64,000 nt of DNA from Viola odorata (lineage: Eukaryota > Streptophyta > Magnoliopsida > Malpighiales > Violaceae), in assembly GCA_963691705.1 (NCBI GenBank), contig OY829537.1:70453352-70517351 (forward strand), written 5' to 3'. The notes under the pieces are model-generated. The model searched no databases, was not told the DNA's origin, and saw nothing but the letters and a program-made list of their open reading frames with translations. Shown piece by piece: positions 23,056-33,890 of this stretch. The position numbers and the translations under genes are program-made. The stretch's first letter is position 1; each line of letters starts with the position of its first letter.

Positions 23056-23095
<40 letters not shown>
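23056..23095. repeat. Poly-T tract in E2
   Basis: About 40 consecutive T bases on the plus strand (poly-A in element sense) in the 3' region of E2. Confidence 0.95.
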
Positions 23096-23097
<2 letters not shown>

Positions 23098-23486
23098 AAA
23101 GATGAAAACGAATTCGACAGACTTCAGCTGATGAAGATTGAGTTAGCTCAAGGATTTTTCCAACTTACTTCGGCTAGGGCTTGATGACTTTGCCCTATAC
23201 CTTTTTCGGCATCTACACCTTCTTGGCGGTCTCCCCCACACTTAGGCTTTGCTGATCATCTAGCCCCGCCACCTCTGACAAATACTGCTCACTTGGAAGG
23301 AAAAGAGATCAAGGAAAGTTAGAACAAGTGGATAAAGAAGAGAGAAAAATGAGAAGGGAATGAGATGTCAGGGGCTAAACGAAAAAGGGTGTCGAGGGAT
23401 AAATGAAGAAAAAGAGAGGAATGATAGAAAGAAAAAGAAACGAAAACAATGATGCAAATTCCATTTTTTTCCGTCTTTTTGTTGCT

Positions 23487-23660
23487 TTCCTAAGACTGAT
23501 GGTGCCCATACCCAGGGGTCTCATGCAAACTTAGCTGAATTCCTAGCTAAGCATTGAATCACACATGAAAAATATAACTGTTTAGTCTCAAATGCTCACA
23601 AGGTGCTATAAATGATTGCTGATGTTTAGTGCAGATGCAGGTTATAAGAGCTAACAGGCA
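23487..23660 (-). other. Conserved 3' non-coding block 1, E2 copy
   Basis: In element sense begins CCTGTTAGCTCTTAT; the 14-mer CTGTTAGCTCTTAT is shared with F2. It ends near CCATCAGTCTTAGGAAAGC. No open frame is conserved. Confidence 0.82.
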
Positions 23661-23895
23661 AAGCATGCAAGATCTAGGGCAAGACCAACATGAAAGGTAG
23701 TTTATTTCATGTGCACAAGTCAGAAGTGTGTGTCCATACCAGGGGGGTTTTTAAAACGGGGCAGTGCTAACATGTTATCAAAATCCTTTAAAGTGAAAAT
23801 CCGGAAAAAAAATTTCACAAAGCATGCGATCAAAAATATATACAAAGTATGCAGTCAAACATATATATACTAACATATCACAGAAACACATAAAC

Positions 23896-23933
23896 CCTCC
23901 CCCACACTGAGGCTTCGCATTGTCCTCAATGCG
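23896..23933 (-). other. Purine tract and 7-bp hairpin after E2 ORF3
   Basis: CGCATTG and CAATGCG flank TCCT (23916-23933), next to an AGTGTGGGGGAGG tract. The arrangement matches E1 at 11845-11890, about 100 bp after the ORF3 stop in both elements. Confidence 0.75.
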
Positions 23934-24048
23934 AGAGAGGCGCACAAAACAAATATGAGAGTTTAGAATATGTAAAAAGGAGTTCAGGGGGAAGGGGAAT
24001 GGGAATGTGGCGGATTGCCCTAAGGCGATGGGACATAGTCTGGGAACG

Positions 24049-25751
24049 CTACATAGGCGGGAGGTTGCGCCTAGCAACTTCCGTGGTCAAATCTTGTAGT
24101 TGCTTCAAAATGGACCGGAGGAGGATATTTATCTCTGATATGGCGCCAAGGAGGGCAGGAGGAACATCCTGGGCTGATGGAGCACTAGGTGGATCATCTT
24201 GGCCAGGACTGGTCCGAGCGTCTGGGGCAGAGCTAGTTTGGCCGGGATGCTCGGCTTGGGCATCAGTCGGATACATGAAGTTTCCTTGGTGCTTAGTGTC
24301 GAATGCTTGATCTTTCACCTGCGTACAACGTGTACTAAACTGCAATATACACTGTGAGACACACAAATGACCCATCTGATCGAGGGTCTTGGGATCTAGC
24401 ATTTTAAAATCAACAGGTGCAGACAGATTGCTACAAGGCAAAACCAAATTAAAAAATTTGTCGTTTATAGCAATACTAGTGACCAATGATCCCATAACAG
24501 GACTACGAGGTATGGCCTGAACAGACAAAACAGCAGTAGCCAACCAAAACCCAAGATTAAGCCTAATCGTATGCTTCATACACCACAAGAAAAACAGCTC
24601 TTGCATCGATAACTGGCTAGAAGAATGGGGCTTGCCCGAGTAAGTAAAGGCCAAATATCGATGCAAGATCCTCAGAGCAGGGTCAGAAAGTTCATGTCCT
24701 TTGGCAAGTTTAGGGCGAAACTCGGCATTTGCCTTGCCGGTCAGCTCCTGAAAGGCAGCATCAGCATCAAAATCAGTAGGATATATGGTATGGGCAGATC
24801 TATACGAAGAAGACTCTAGCTCATCAACACTCACAGCACCCAACACACAATTCAGCTTATCGACAGACATCTTACGCCATTTTCCCATCAGCCTAAAATG
24901 GACAATATCGGGGGCTGATAGGCACGGACCAGTCTTGCCCTTAGGCTTGAATTGGTCCGAAGCAAGCCAAAATGTGGAATAGAACTCAAGTGAGAGCTCG
25001 GAAAAGGTCGGGTGCTCCAGGAAGAACAAAGCTTCCCACCCAATACCTTTTACAAGCTCTCGAACTCGAGAGCCTATACCCATTTTGTCCAAAAACACAA
25101 GATCAAGGCGCGCGCATGGGCTAACACCTTTTGAGTTAAAAGTAACAAGTCTATCAAGAGAGTGTTTATCATCAAAAGTGAGCCAACCCTTAAGGTCAGC
25201 GAGTTCAGATGCAACCTGATCTGAAGCTGGTGCGGGCGAAGTGGCGCGAGGTTTTGTAGATCTGGTGGTGGCCTTTGCTTTGCCTTTTTCCGTTCCGATG
25301 GCCTTCCTTTTCTTACTCACCGGAGCAGATGGTTCGCCGGCGTCGATGGTAGCCTCCTCAACCTTGACGGACAGTGGTGTTTTAGGCTTCCTCATGACGA
25401 AGATTATTTTTTCCTCTTCCCCTGCCGCGTTTCCTCTTCGACGACGATTGCCGGCTCAGTCATCGGTGCCGCTGACTTGTAGATGTTGAGGTCCGGGATC
25501 TTAGGGACCGACCGACCGGATCTAGTAATGGTGGAGGTCGCCGGCTTAGACCCGGTGACTTCTAAGTCTTCATCGGACGGAGGCTGATGGTCGGAGGTTT
25601 CCTCATTTTCCGGCCCTAAGTCAGTGTGGCGAGAGTGGGATTGGCCGGAATCGGCGGCTGACGGCGATGCGGACAATGAGCTGGTGGGTGAGGGGTTTTT
25701 TCGGGCGGGGGTGGGTTTGCGGCTGGTGGTCCCGATTTTGTGGGCCACCAT
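24049..25751 (-). pseudogene. E2 third ORF (Athila post-pol protein), one frameshift
   Basis: ATG at 25751 opens MVAHKIGTTSRKP, a proline/serine-rich N-terminal part ending in a stop at 25404. The main part, 448 codons from 25395, is in another frame, so a frameshift lies near 25410. It has a basic stretch, then ELADLKGWLTFDDKHSLDRL, KMGIGSRVRELVKGIGWEAL, a middle region absent from E1, ELFFLWCMKHTIRLNLGFWL, and a tail with ILLRSILKQLQDLTTEVARR that could form a short coiled coil. No membrane segment is evident, so an envelope role is not supported here. It resembles putative plant transposon proteins of Athila-type elements; function unknown. This is the longest version of the protein in the window. 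Confidence 0.75.
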
Positions 25752-25889
25752 TTTAATTCTTGGGGGTCTTTTGGGGACATGGTGAGTGTATGGCTAGGGT
25801 TTCTAGGGAAGAAGATGGAGTGAAGGTGAAAGGGACATGGGAGAACGTTGGAAAGGGCTAAAGGAAACAAGGAAAGAAGAAAGAAAAAA

Positions 25890-26470
25890 AAAAGGATAAG
25901 TGAGGCTGAGGGAGCGTCCATGACACATGGCGCACCGTGATTAGAGGGCTGACACGTGGCGCTCGACGGTTGGGTGGGGGAGTGAGACGCGGATCGCCAC
26001 AGGGGAAGCCACGCTGACGTTGAAGACACGTGGGGCGCGTTGGTTGGCCTACGCGTTGAGACGCGGATCGCCAAGGGAGGACACGGTGATGCTGGATGAC
26101 GTAGGACGCGTGGTGCTCTCTGGTTGGTCTACGCGGATTGCGCGAGGATAACGCGTTGACTGGCTTATTACCGTTGAAGACGCGTGGCGCTGAGGGGTTG
26201 GGTGACGCGGATTGTGTACACGTGGCGCACCGTGATTGGACGACACGGATTGTGGATAAGGATAAGGGAAGGACGCGTGTCGTGCGTTGGCTGGAGAGGG
26301 GATTGCGCGACACGTGTCACCGCGTCATTGGCCAAGGCGGATTGCGGGGCGATGACGCGTTGACTGGCCGGATGATGCGTTGAAGACGCGTGGCGCGCTT
26401 GAGAGGACGACGCGGATTGCGGACAAGGCTCCACCACGTGGCACGCTTTGGTTGGACGCGGTGGCAACCT
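25890..26470 (-). repeat. GC-rich degenerate repeats upstream of E2 ORF3
   Basis: Several imperfect modules combine ACGCGTGGCGC or CACGTGGCGC with GACGCGGATTGCG. They lie between pol and ORF3, in the same place as in E1 (13530-13810). CpG-rich and free of stops in several frames by composition only. Confidence 0.78.
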
Positions 26471-26779
26471 GCAAAACAAAAAAAGGGGAAAATTTTGCTT
26501 CAAATTTGAAAAGGAAAAGGAAGAAGCGGGAGAAAGAAGCAAAAAGGAAAAAAATAATAATAAAAACTAAATGAAACAAGGAAAAATGGAAAGGGATGCC
26601 TAAATAAACCAAATAAAACAGGAAATAATAATAATAAAAACTAAGTAAAAAAATAAATAACGAAAATAATTAATTAATTATTAAAAGAAAGGGATTCGAG
26701 GGACAAAATTAAATGAGGCACATGGAATGCCTCCTTGACCGGCCATCTTTTTCGTCCAGGCCTGGACGATGGTATGCGT

Positions 26780-29700
26780 CTAGGGCAAGACTGGTGGGTC
26801 TGCCACCCTCATTTCATCGGTCTTGAAGGGTTTGAAACCTTCATAGAATGGCTTCAAGCGATGACCGTTTACTTTGAAAGCGACAGCTCCATGATCATAA
26901 ACCGTGGTAACTAGATAGGGACCTGTCCACTTGGATTTCAATTTTCCTGCAAACAGACGCAAACGAGAGTTGTATAATAGGACTTTCTGTCCCATAGCAA
27001 ATGATTTGGGAACAAGAAGCTTATCGTGTTGAACTTTTGTCTTGTTTTTGTAGATGAGGGCATTCTCGTAGGCATCATCTCTTAATTCCTCCAATTCTTG
27101 GATTTGCAAACGACGGTTTTGGCCGGCTTGGTCAAGATCTGTATTGATCTGCTTGATAGCCCAAAAAGCTTTATGCTCAATCTCCACTGGCAAATGACAC
27201 GGCTTGCCATAGACAAGTCGATACGGAGTCATCCCGATTGGGGTTTTGAAAGCAGTCCTGTAAGCCCAAAGAGCATCTCCAAGTTTAGTGCTCCAATCCT
27301 TCCGTGACGGATTGACCGTCTTTTCAAGAATTGCTTTGATTTCTCGGTTGGAAATTTCAGCTTGCCCATTCGTCTGGGGGTGATAAGCGGTGGAGACGCG
27401 ATGAGTCACTCCGTACTTATGGAGGAGAGAGTAGACGATTCGGTTGCAAAAATGGGTACCCCGGTCACTGATTAAGGCGCGTGGGGTGCCGAATCGATTG
27501 AAAATATTGGAGCGTAGAAACTCGACAACCACTTTTGAGTCATCCGTCTTGGTTGCCTTGGCCTCGAACCACTTAGAAACATAGTCGACGGCAAGGAGAA
27601 TGTAGGTGTTGCCGAAAGAATTCGGAAATGGCCCCATGAAGTCAATACCCCAGATATCGAAGATCTCGCAGGAGATGATACCTGTCAAGGGCATCTGGTT
27701 GCGTGCACCAATATTCCCTGTAGTTTGGCATCTAGGGCAAGACGCACAATACATATAACAATCACGAAATAGGGATGGCCAAAAGAATCCGGCTTCGAGA
27801 ACTTTCATTGCGGTCTTTTTGGTACCAAAATGGCCTCCCTCTACGGAAGAGTGACAAAACTTCAAGATTGAGGGCACTTCCTCAAGATTCACGCAGCGCC
27901 TAACCACTTGGTCGGAGCAATGTTTCCATAAGTAGGGGCTGTCCCAGATGTAGTATTTCGCTTGCTTCCGAATTCTGGTGCGTTCGCTAGATGATGCATC
28001 CGCGGGGAAAGAGCCTGTAGCACAAAAATTTGCAATATCCGTGAACCATGGAAATTGGACAGCTTGGGCAAGACAGAGACGCTCGTCAGGGAAAACATCC
28101 CTGATTGGCACTAGTGAATTATCATCTTGGGCAGGAAGTCTACTCAAATGGTCTGCGACCACGTTCTCTGCACCTTTCTTGTCCTTGATGAGGAGATGAA
28201 ACTCTTGGAGGAGCAAGATCCAACGGATAAGGCGTGGTTTAACATCTACCTTCGTCAGAAGGCACCTAAGGGCAGAATGGTCGGTGTAGACGATGACGTG
28301 AGTGCCCAAGAGGTACTGACGAAATTTGTCTAGGGCATATACGACAGCCAGGAGTTCTCTTTCAGTGACTGTGTAGTTTTGCTGGGCCGGATCAAGTAAT
28401 TTGGAAGCATAATAAATCACATAGTGTTCTTTGTCCTTCGTCTGCCCCAAGACGGCTCCAAGAGCATAATTGTTGGCGTCGCACATGATTTCAAATGGAA
28501 GGGACCAGTCGGGGGCTCTAATAATAGGTGCAGACGTCAGTTTGGCTTTGAGAGAGTCAAATGCTGACTTGCACTTGTCATCAAATACAAAATCAACATC
28601 TTTCTACAATAGACGACACATTGGTTGGCTGATTTTTGAGAAATCTTTAATGAACCTCCTGTAAAAGCCGGCATGCCCTAGAAAGGAACGGATGTCTCGG
28701 GCGCATGTAGGATAGGGCAATGACTCAATCACTTCGATTTTTGCTTTGTCGACCTCGATGCCTTTGATGGAGACTATGTGGCCCAAGATGAGGCCGTGGT
28801 CTACCATAAAGTGACATTTCTCGAAGTTCAGAACCAGATTGGTCTCGACGCAACGTTGAAGAATTTTTCGCAGGCTGGACAAGCATTCAAAGAAGGAATT
28901 GCCATAGACGGTGAAATCGTCCATGAAGACTTCGATGCATTCTTTGACGAATTCGGAGAATATACTGATCATACATCGCTGAAAAGTGGCTGGGGCGTTG
29001 CAAAGTCCAAACGGCATTCTTCGATATGCAAAGGTGCCAAAGGGGCAGGTGAAGGTGGTCTTCTCCTGGTCGTCTAGGGCAACTGGGATTTGGTGAAAAC
29101 CGGAATATCCGTCTAGACAACAGTAATGGGTCTTTCCCGCGAGGCGCTCCAGCATCTGATCAATAAACGAGAGGGGGAAATGATCTTTCCGGGTGGCTGC
29201 ATTCAGACGTCGATAGTCAATACACACTCTCCAACCATTCTGAATTCGGGTTGGGATCAACTCTCCATCTTGGCCAGTTATAATGGTGATTCTGGATTTC
29301 TTTAGCACGACCTGGACGGGGCTTACCCAAGGGCTGTCCGAAATGGGGTAGATCACACCCGCATCTAAGAGTTTCAATATTTCTATTTTCACCACCTCCA
29401 TCATTGGGGGATTCAGGCGTCGCTGTGGCTGGCGAACCGTTTTGCTTGCGTCCTCAAGATGGATCCGATGGGTGCATAGATCTGGAGATAAACCTTTGAT
29501 GTCGGCAATAGTCCACCCTATGGCTGACTTGAACTCTTTGAGCAAGGAAATCAACTCAGATTCTTCAGAATCATTCAACTTATTGGAGACAATAACTGGG
29601 AGAGAGTCGTCTGCACCTAGATAGGCGTATTTGAGATGGGCTGGAAGAGCTTTCAACTCAAGAATAGGCGCCCGCACAAGGGATGGAGGTAGTTTGGTGT

Positions 29701-31147
29701 GCTGACTGTGATAAGGAGAGATATCAGTTTGAAGGGAGGCGTCAAGAGGCTTTTCCTCTAGGGCTGCAACGATGGTATGCAACTCTGGAGGAATATTGAT
29801 TGTCGAGGCCAAGACATCCAATGTTGCTGGCGTGATGCTCCAATCTAGGGCAACCTGTAAGGGTTCAAAAGAATTTAAGTCAGCAACTTTATCGACTAGA
29901 GGGTCAATCACATCAACAAAATTCACACAAGAGAGATCAGAGGCAAAATCGGAGGGGTATTGCATGGCATCCATCATTTTGAACTTGATGATTTCCCCAT
30001 CAAACTCAAGAGAAATAGATACATCGTGAACGTCTATCTTCGCCCTGGCTGTAGCTAGAAATGGTCGCCCTAGAAGAACATCTGTGGCTTTAGCGGATTC
30101 TTCGTTCTCCATTGCAAGGACATAGAAGTCTGCGGGAAATAGGAAGTCGCCTACTTGGACCAAGACGTCCTTAATCACACCTTCAGGGCGGATTATGGAG
30201 CGATCGGCCAACTGGATAACAAGTTGGGTTGGTTCGAGGGGTCCCAGGCCTAGACTGATGAAGATCGTCAAGGGCATGACATTAATACCGGCCCCTAGGT
30301 CACACATAGTTTTTCCTATGTTGACTGTCCCAATGGTGCAAGGGATAACAAACATGCCCCGGTCACTGCATTTTGGAGGGATCTTTTGCTGGATAAGAGC
30401 GGAGACCTGGACCCCCACACTTATCTTGTTTACCCCTGTCAAGTTGCATTTGTTGGTGCAGAGCGTTTTCAGGAACTTGGCATAGCGAGGCACATTTTTG
30501 ATGGCCTGGAGAAGTGGGATATTGACGATGACTTTTCTGAACATATCAAGGATTTCGCTATCCTCTTCCTTCTTCTTGGTCTTGATGAGCCTTTGAGGAA
30601 AGGGCGGCTCGAGGATCTTGTGTATATACTCTTGGGTGAATTCTTGTGGGCTTGTGTCACCTCGTGGAGCCATCCCTCTTGGAGATCTAATGCGGTCCTC
30701 CATCACTTCCGGGAGTTTAGGCCCAATGAACTTGGCCTTGGGTACTTTCTTGGGCAAGATTTCGGTCTCGACTACTGGACCTTCGTCTAGGCCAGGATGC
30801 TCTCGAGTTGGTAGCTCAAGACCGCTACGGAGCGTCATAGCACACGCTTCGTGCTTTGGATTTGCCTCGGTTTGGGGCGGCAACCTGCCCTTGTTTTTCA
30901 ATTCTTTCATATCTGCGGACATGATGCTCATTTGTTTTTGTAGATCAGTGATGACGTTCCTATAGTGAGCTACCTCATCAACCGATGGGGCAGAAGAATT
31001 GGAGGTCTGGCCCTGATTGGGCTGATAGAAAGACTGTTGGTTGTTGGGATGGGTAGATCTAAGTTCATGTACTGATTGTGCTGCGTTGGTTGTCCTGGTC
31101 CAGACGCTTGTTGATGGCTGACCCAACCGGAGTTTGGTGGTCTCCAC
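26780..31147 (-). pseudogene. E2 pol: protease, RT, RNase H, integrase; one stop
   Basis: 847 codons run from the gag-pol junction to a TAG at 28604, and the same frame continues to 26780. The domains in order are protease DLGAGINVMP, reverse transcriptase with DYRRLNAAT, GYSGFHQIPV and FMDDFTVYG, RNase H with [14 protein letters not shown], and integrase with [26 protein letters not shown] and [17 protein letters not shown]. The TAG replaces the glutamine that E1 keeps as CAA at the same place. Near the C-terminus about nine residues present in E1 are lacking. Gag and pol are in one frame in E1; here a frameshift near 31060 separates them. Confidence 0.92.
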
Positions 31148-32241
31148 ACCTGATTGTAATTCTGTCCGTATGGGGCCTGATTGTAGTTTCCCATGGCGTT
31201 GATACTTTGGATCTCATCAGGGATATGGGGGCACGCATCTGTAGGATGATCGGTCATGTTGCATATCTGACAGGTCTTGACCTGAACTGTCTGTCCGGGG
31301 GTCATGTTCTGAAGCATGCCCATCATAGCGGTCAATTGGGTCTGCATCGCGGCCACTTGGGCATCTTGCCCTGGATGATTACTTTCCTCGGGTATGCAAT
31401 TCCTTGCCATTAACTCTATGGTGGCCTTAGCGGCGACAGGGGTGAGTCTTGTGATAGCACCACCAGCAGCGGCATCGAGCAAGGCCTTGTCACGAGCTTT
31501 GAGACCTTCACAAAAATATTGGATGAGGGCGTGCTCTGTAAGGTTGTGTGAGGGGCACATAGCTTGCATCTTTTTGTAGCGTTCATGGTACTGACCAAAA
31601 TCTTCTTCTTTCCTCTGGACTATAGACACCAATTGCTTGCGAGTCACATTAGCCATTTCTGATGGGTAATATTTTTCGGTGAAGGATTTTGACATTTCAG
31701 CCCAAGAATTGATGGAGTTTGGGGGTAGATCATAGAACCAGTCTAGGGCATCATCTTTTAAAGACCACATGAAGGCTCGGAGTTTGGCGTGCTCAATACT
31801 GACATTGCCCGGCTTCATGGCGTCGCAAATAGAGTGCAATTGCTGAAGATGACGGTGAGGATTTTCCTTTGGAACACCACGGAAGAGGGGTAGATGGTGC
31901 ATGACTGCGGACTTGAGCGTCCAATCATGAGGAACAGTGGGTCAAACGATACAAGTGTTTGGTGTTTCAGGGGCACCATTGAGGTCCTCATTGGTCTGCG
32001 GAGGATTGTCGATATTAGGACGGTCTGCCATAATGGGTATCTCGGGGTAGACAACTACTGGGCTGTCGAGGTCGGGATGAAGATGATTGTCGGGACCGGT
32101 CTGACTAGAGGTGTGACTGTCGAGGGCAGGACGAGGAATTACTCTTCTAGAGGTTGCTCCGGCCTGTCTCCAAAATTCTCTCTCTGTCTTCGTGAGTTCG
32201 TGGTCGAGGGGTAGAAGGTCTGGTGCAGATCTCCTGGTCAT
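31060..32241 (-). pseudogene. E2 gag with nonsense and frameshift changes
   Basis: ATG at 32241 (MTRRSAPDLLPLDHEL). A TGA at 31942 replaces a tryptophan that E1 keeps. The frame then continues through MHHLPLFRGVPKEN, the Retrotrans_gag core (FMWSLKDDALDWFYDLPP, CPSHNLTEHALIQYF) and the zinc knuckle CQICNMTDHPTDAC. Near 31060 the frame shifts relative to pol, and the gag frame runs on without similarity to 30970. Confidence 0.9.
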
Positions 32242-32277
32242 ACAAGTAAAAGAAAGAAAATTAGTCCGTAAACACTA

Positions 32278-32295
32278 TCCCCGGCAACGGCTCCA
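32278..32295 (-). promoter_or_regulatory. Primer-binding site of E2
   Basis: The plus strand shows TCCCCGGCAACGGCTCCA. It differs from the E1 site at one base (CTCCA for CGCCA), so pairing with tRNA-Asp would have one mismatch. It lies five bases from the LTR end at 32301. Confidence 0.85.
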
Positions 32296-32300
32296 AAATT

Positions 32301-33885
32301 TGACGCGCCATCGAAACGCGCGTCAAAAGTAATATAGATATATATAGATTCCTGATAGGCTAGATGCACAAATTAATGTATATAGCGGCAAGTCAGGGTC
32401 GAACCACAGGGAAAATGAAGGACTAAATTTAATCTTGCCCTAAATGTATGATGAGGATGAAAATGCAACAGACATAAAAGTAACACAAGGGGGGGGGTTT
32501 GGTTGGTCTAGACGAATCTAGCCAACGATGGCAGTTGAGGTTGAGACAGAGAATAAAAATGCAAATAACAAGTAATAAAGGGCAAACGAAATAATTAAAT
32601 AAAAAGGGAATGAAAATGAAGCAAGAGAATATCAATAGAAATGGTTAAGACTAACAGGTGTAATAAAGATAATAACAAAGTAAGTAAAGATAATAGATCA
32701 GATAAAAGGAGAAATCTTAGCAGGGGTAGACGGCGGATTGCGTCGAGGTCTAATCGGTCATCGGTGCAAGGATAGACTGCGTTCACGCCATAGGCGTGCT
32801 ATAGGAATCTTGTTTTCACGTGGATTCCCTACTTCTCTTCTTAAGAGAAGTCACTCCTAAGGTACGCTTATGGGAGTGGCCGTGACACTGTGCCCAAGGT
32901 ACGCTTATGGGTCATACACACAGGCCCATAAAGTGGAGAGAAGACACGTCTAGGGCTAGACACTGAGAAGTCTGCCCTAAACGGTTTCTTGCCCTAGCCA
33001 GATTGGACCAAACGACATGGTGACTCTGGACCAGGTGCCTACTATATTCCATGGCCTCACGTTAGTTATTACCATGGAAATGACAATATTCATGAGAAAC
33101 ATGCAAATAGGTGATCAAACTACCAACAAATCTCACACGAAATGACAATAAAATGGCAAGAAAGCGGATACAACAATGAACACGTTTTAAGAACACTTTG
33201 ACCTCCCAACTATCCTCTTGCAATCCTTAAAACACCCCTGCCAAGACTAAGAGATTTAGCCACTCATGCTGGAAATCATGCACAAGATAGATGGAGAAAG
33301 CAACATAAACAGAGAAGAGGTGCAGACGAAAATGAAAATCTGGATTAAAAACTAATTGGAGCTTGGGGCTCCAATTTCTGGAAAAATAAAGGAAGAACAA
33401 ATCCCAATGTTAGAGAGGTGGCTACAATGATTGAAAACCCTAAAAAGATGAAAAATATCCTAAGGAGTAGCCCCCCTTTTAACCTAAAGTTAAGGTTCTA
33501 TATATAGCCTAACAACCCCACTAGGGGACAAAATGGTATAGAGGAATATTCTCTGATGAGCTGGATGATTTGGTCATGGAATCCCGCTAGAATCTTTTTA
33601 GCATCTTCGGCCAAGCGTCAGTCGGAAAGAAACACGCACGTGCTTCATCTAGGCCTAGACATAAGATCTCGTCTAGGTCCCGAAGGTAGGTCTCGACGAC
33701 AAAACGCGTCTAGGGCTCGACGATGAAAGATCAACAAAAATGCATCCAAATGGCGCGCTTTTCAGCAAGCTTCTCCCTTTAGTCCACATCTACAAAATGG
33801 TTGGAAAACAAGCCAAATTAGTAGTATCAAGTGCGAATTAGACCTAAAAGAGAGGGAAAAACATGCATAAAAAGGCATCATATCA
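32301..33885 (-). repeat. E2 5' LTR, complete
   Basis: 1585 bp from TGACGCGCC to CATATCA. A minus-strand TATA box CTATATATAG lies at 33498-33507. It holds several TCTAGG words, including the palindromes at 32949-32960 and 33648-33659. Confidence 0.93.
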
Positions 33886-33890
33886 GGTGT

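Larger units (their letters stand above)
8206..33885 (-). mobile_element. E2, Athila-like Ty3/gypsy element (carries E1)
   Basis: Complete LTR retrotransposon on the minus strand: 5' LTR 32301-33885, primer site 32278-32295, gag, pol, a third ORF, polypurine tract 22358-22375 and 3' LTR 8206-9184 plus 21752-22357. Without E1 and one duplication copy it is about 13.1 kb. Both LTRs total exactly 1585 bp and look very similar, which suggests a fairly recent insertion. The tRNA-Asp-type primer site, the Athila-like protease and reverse transcriptase, and an extra ORF after integrase place it in the Athila group. Stops and frameshifts in gag, pol and ORF3 make it non-functional. It inserted beside the OPA3-like gene. 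Confidence 0.93.

Noticed and set aside
23778..24077. 99-codon frame after E2 ORF3
   Set aside because: Overlaps the polypurine-like tract and hairpin, and no counterpart exists in E1.
24049..25395. Third ORF as a retroviral envelope gene
   Set aside because: No signal peptide or clear membrane segment can be seen; called only as a post-pol ORF of unknown role.
25616..26612. Long minus-strand frames in the E2 GC-rich repeats
   Set aside because: Composition effect; E1 and E2 share nucleotides there but no common protein.
8206..33885. Bacterial-type operon or defence system
   Set aside because: Introns, LTR retrotransposons and base composition show plant nuclear DNA; clustered ORFs are gag, pol and ORF3.
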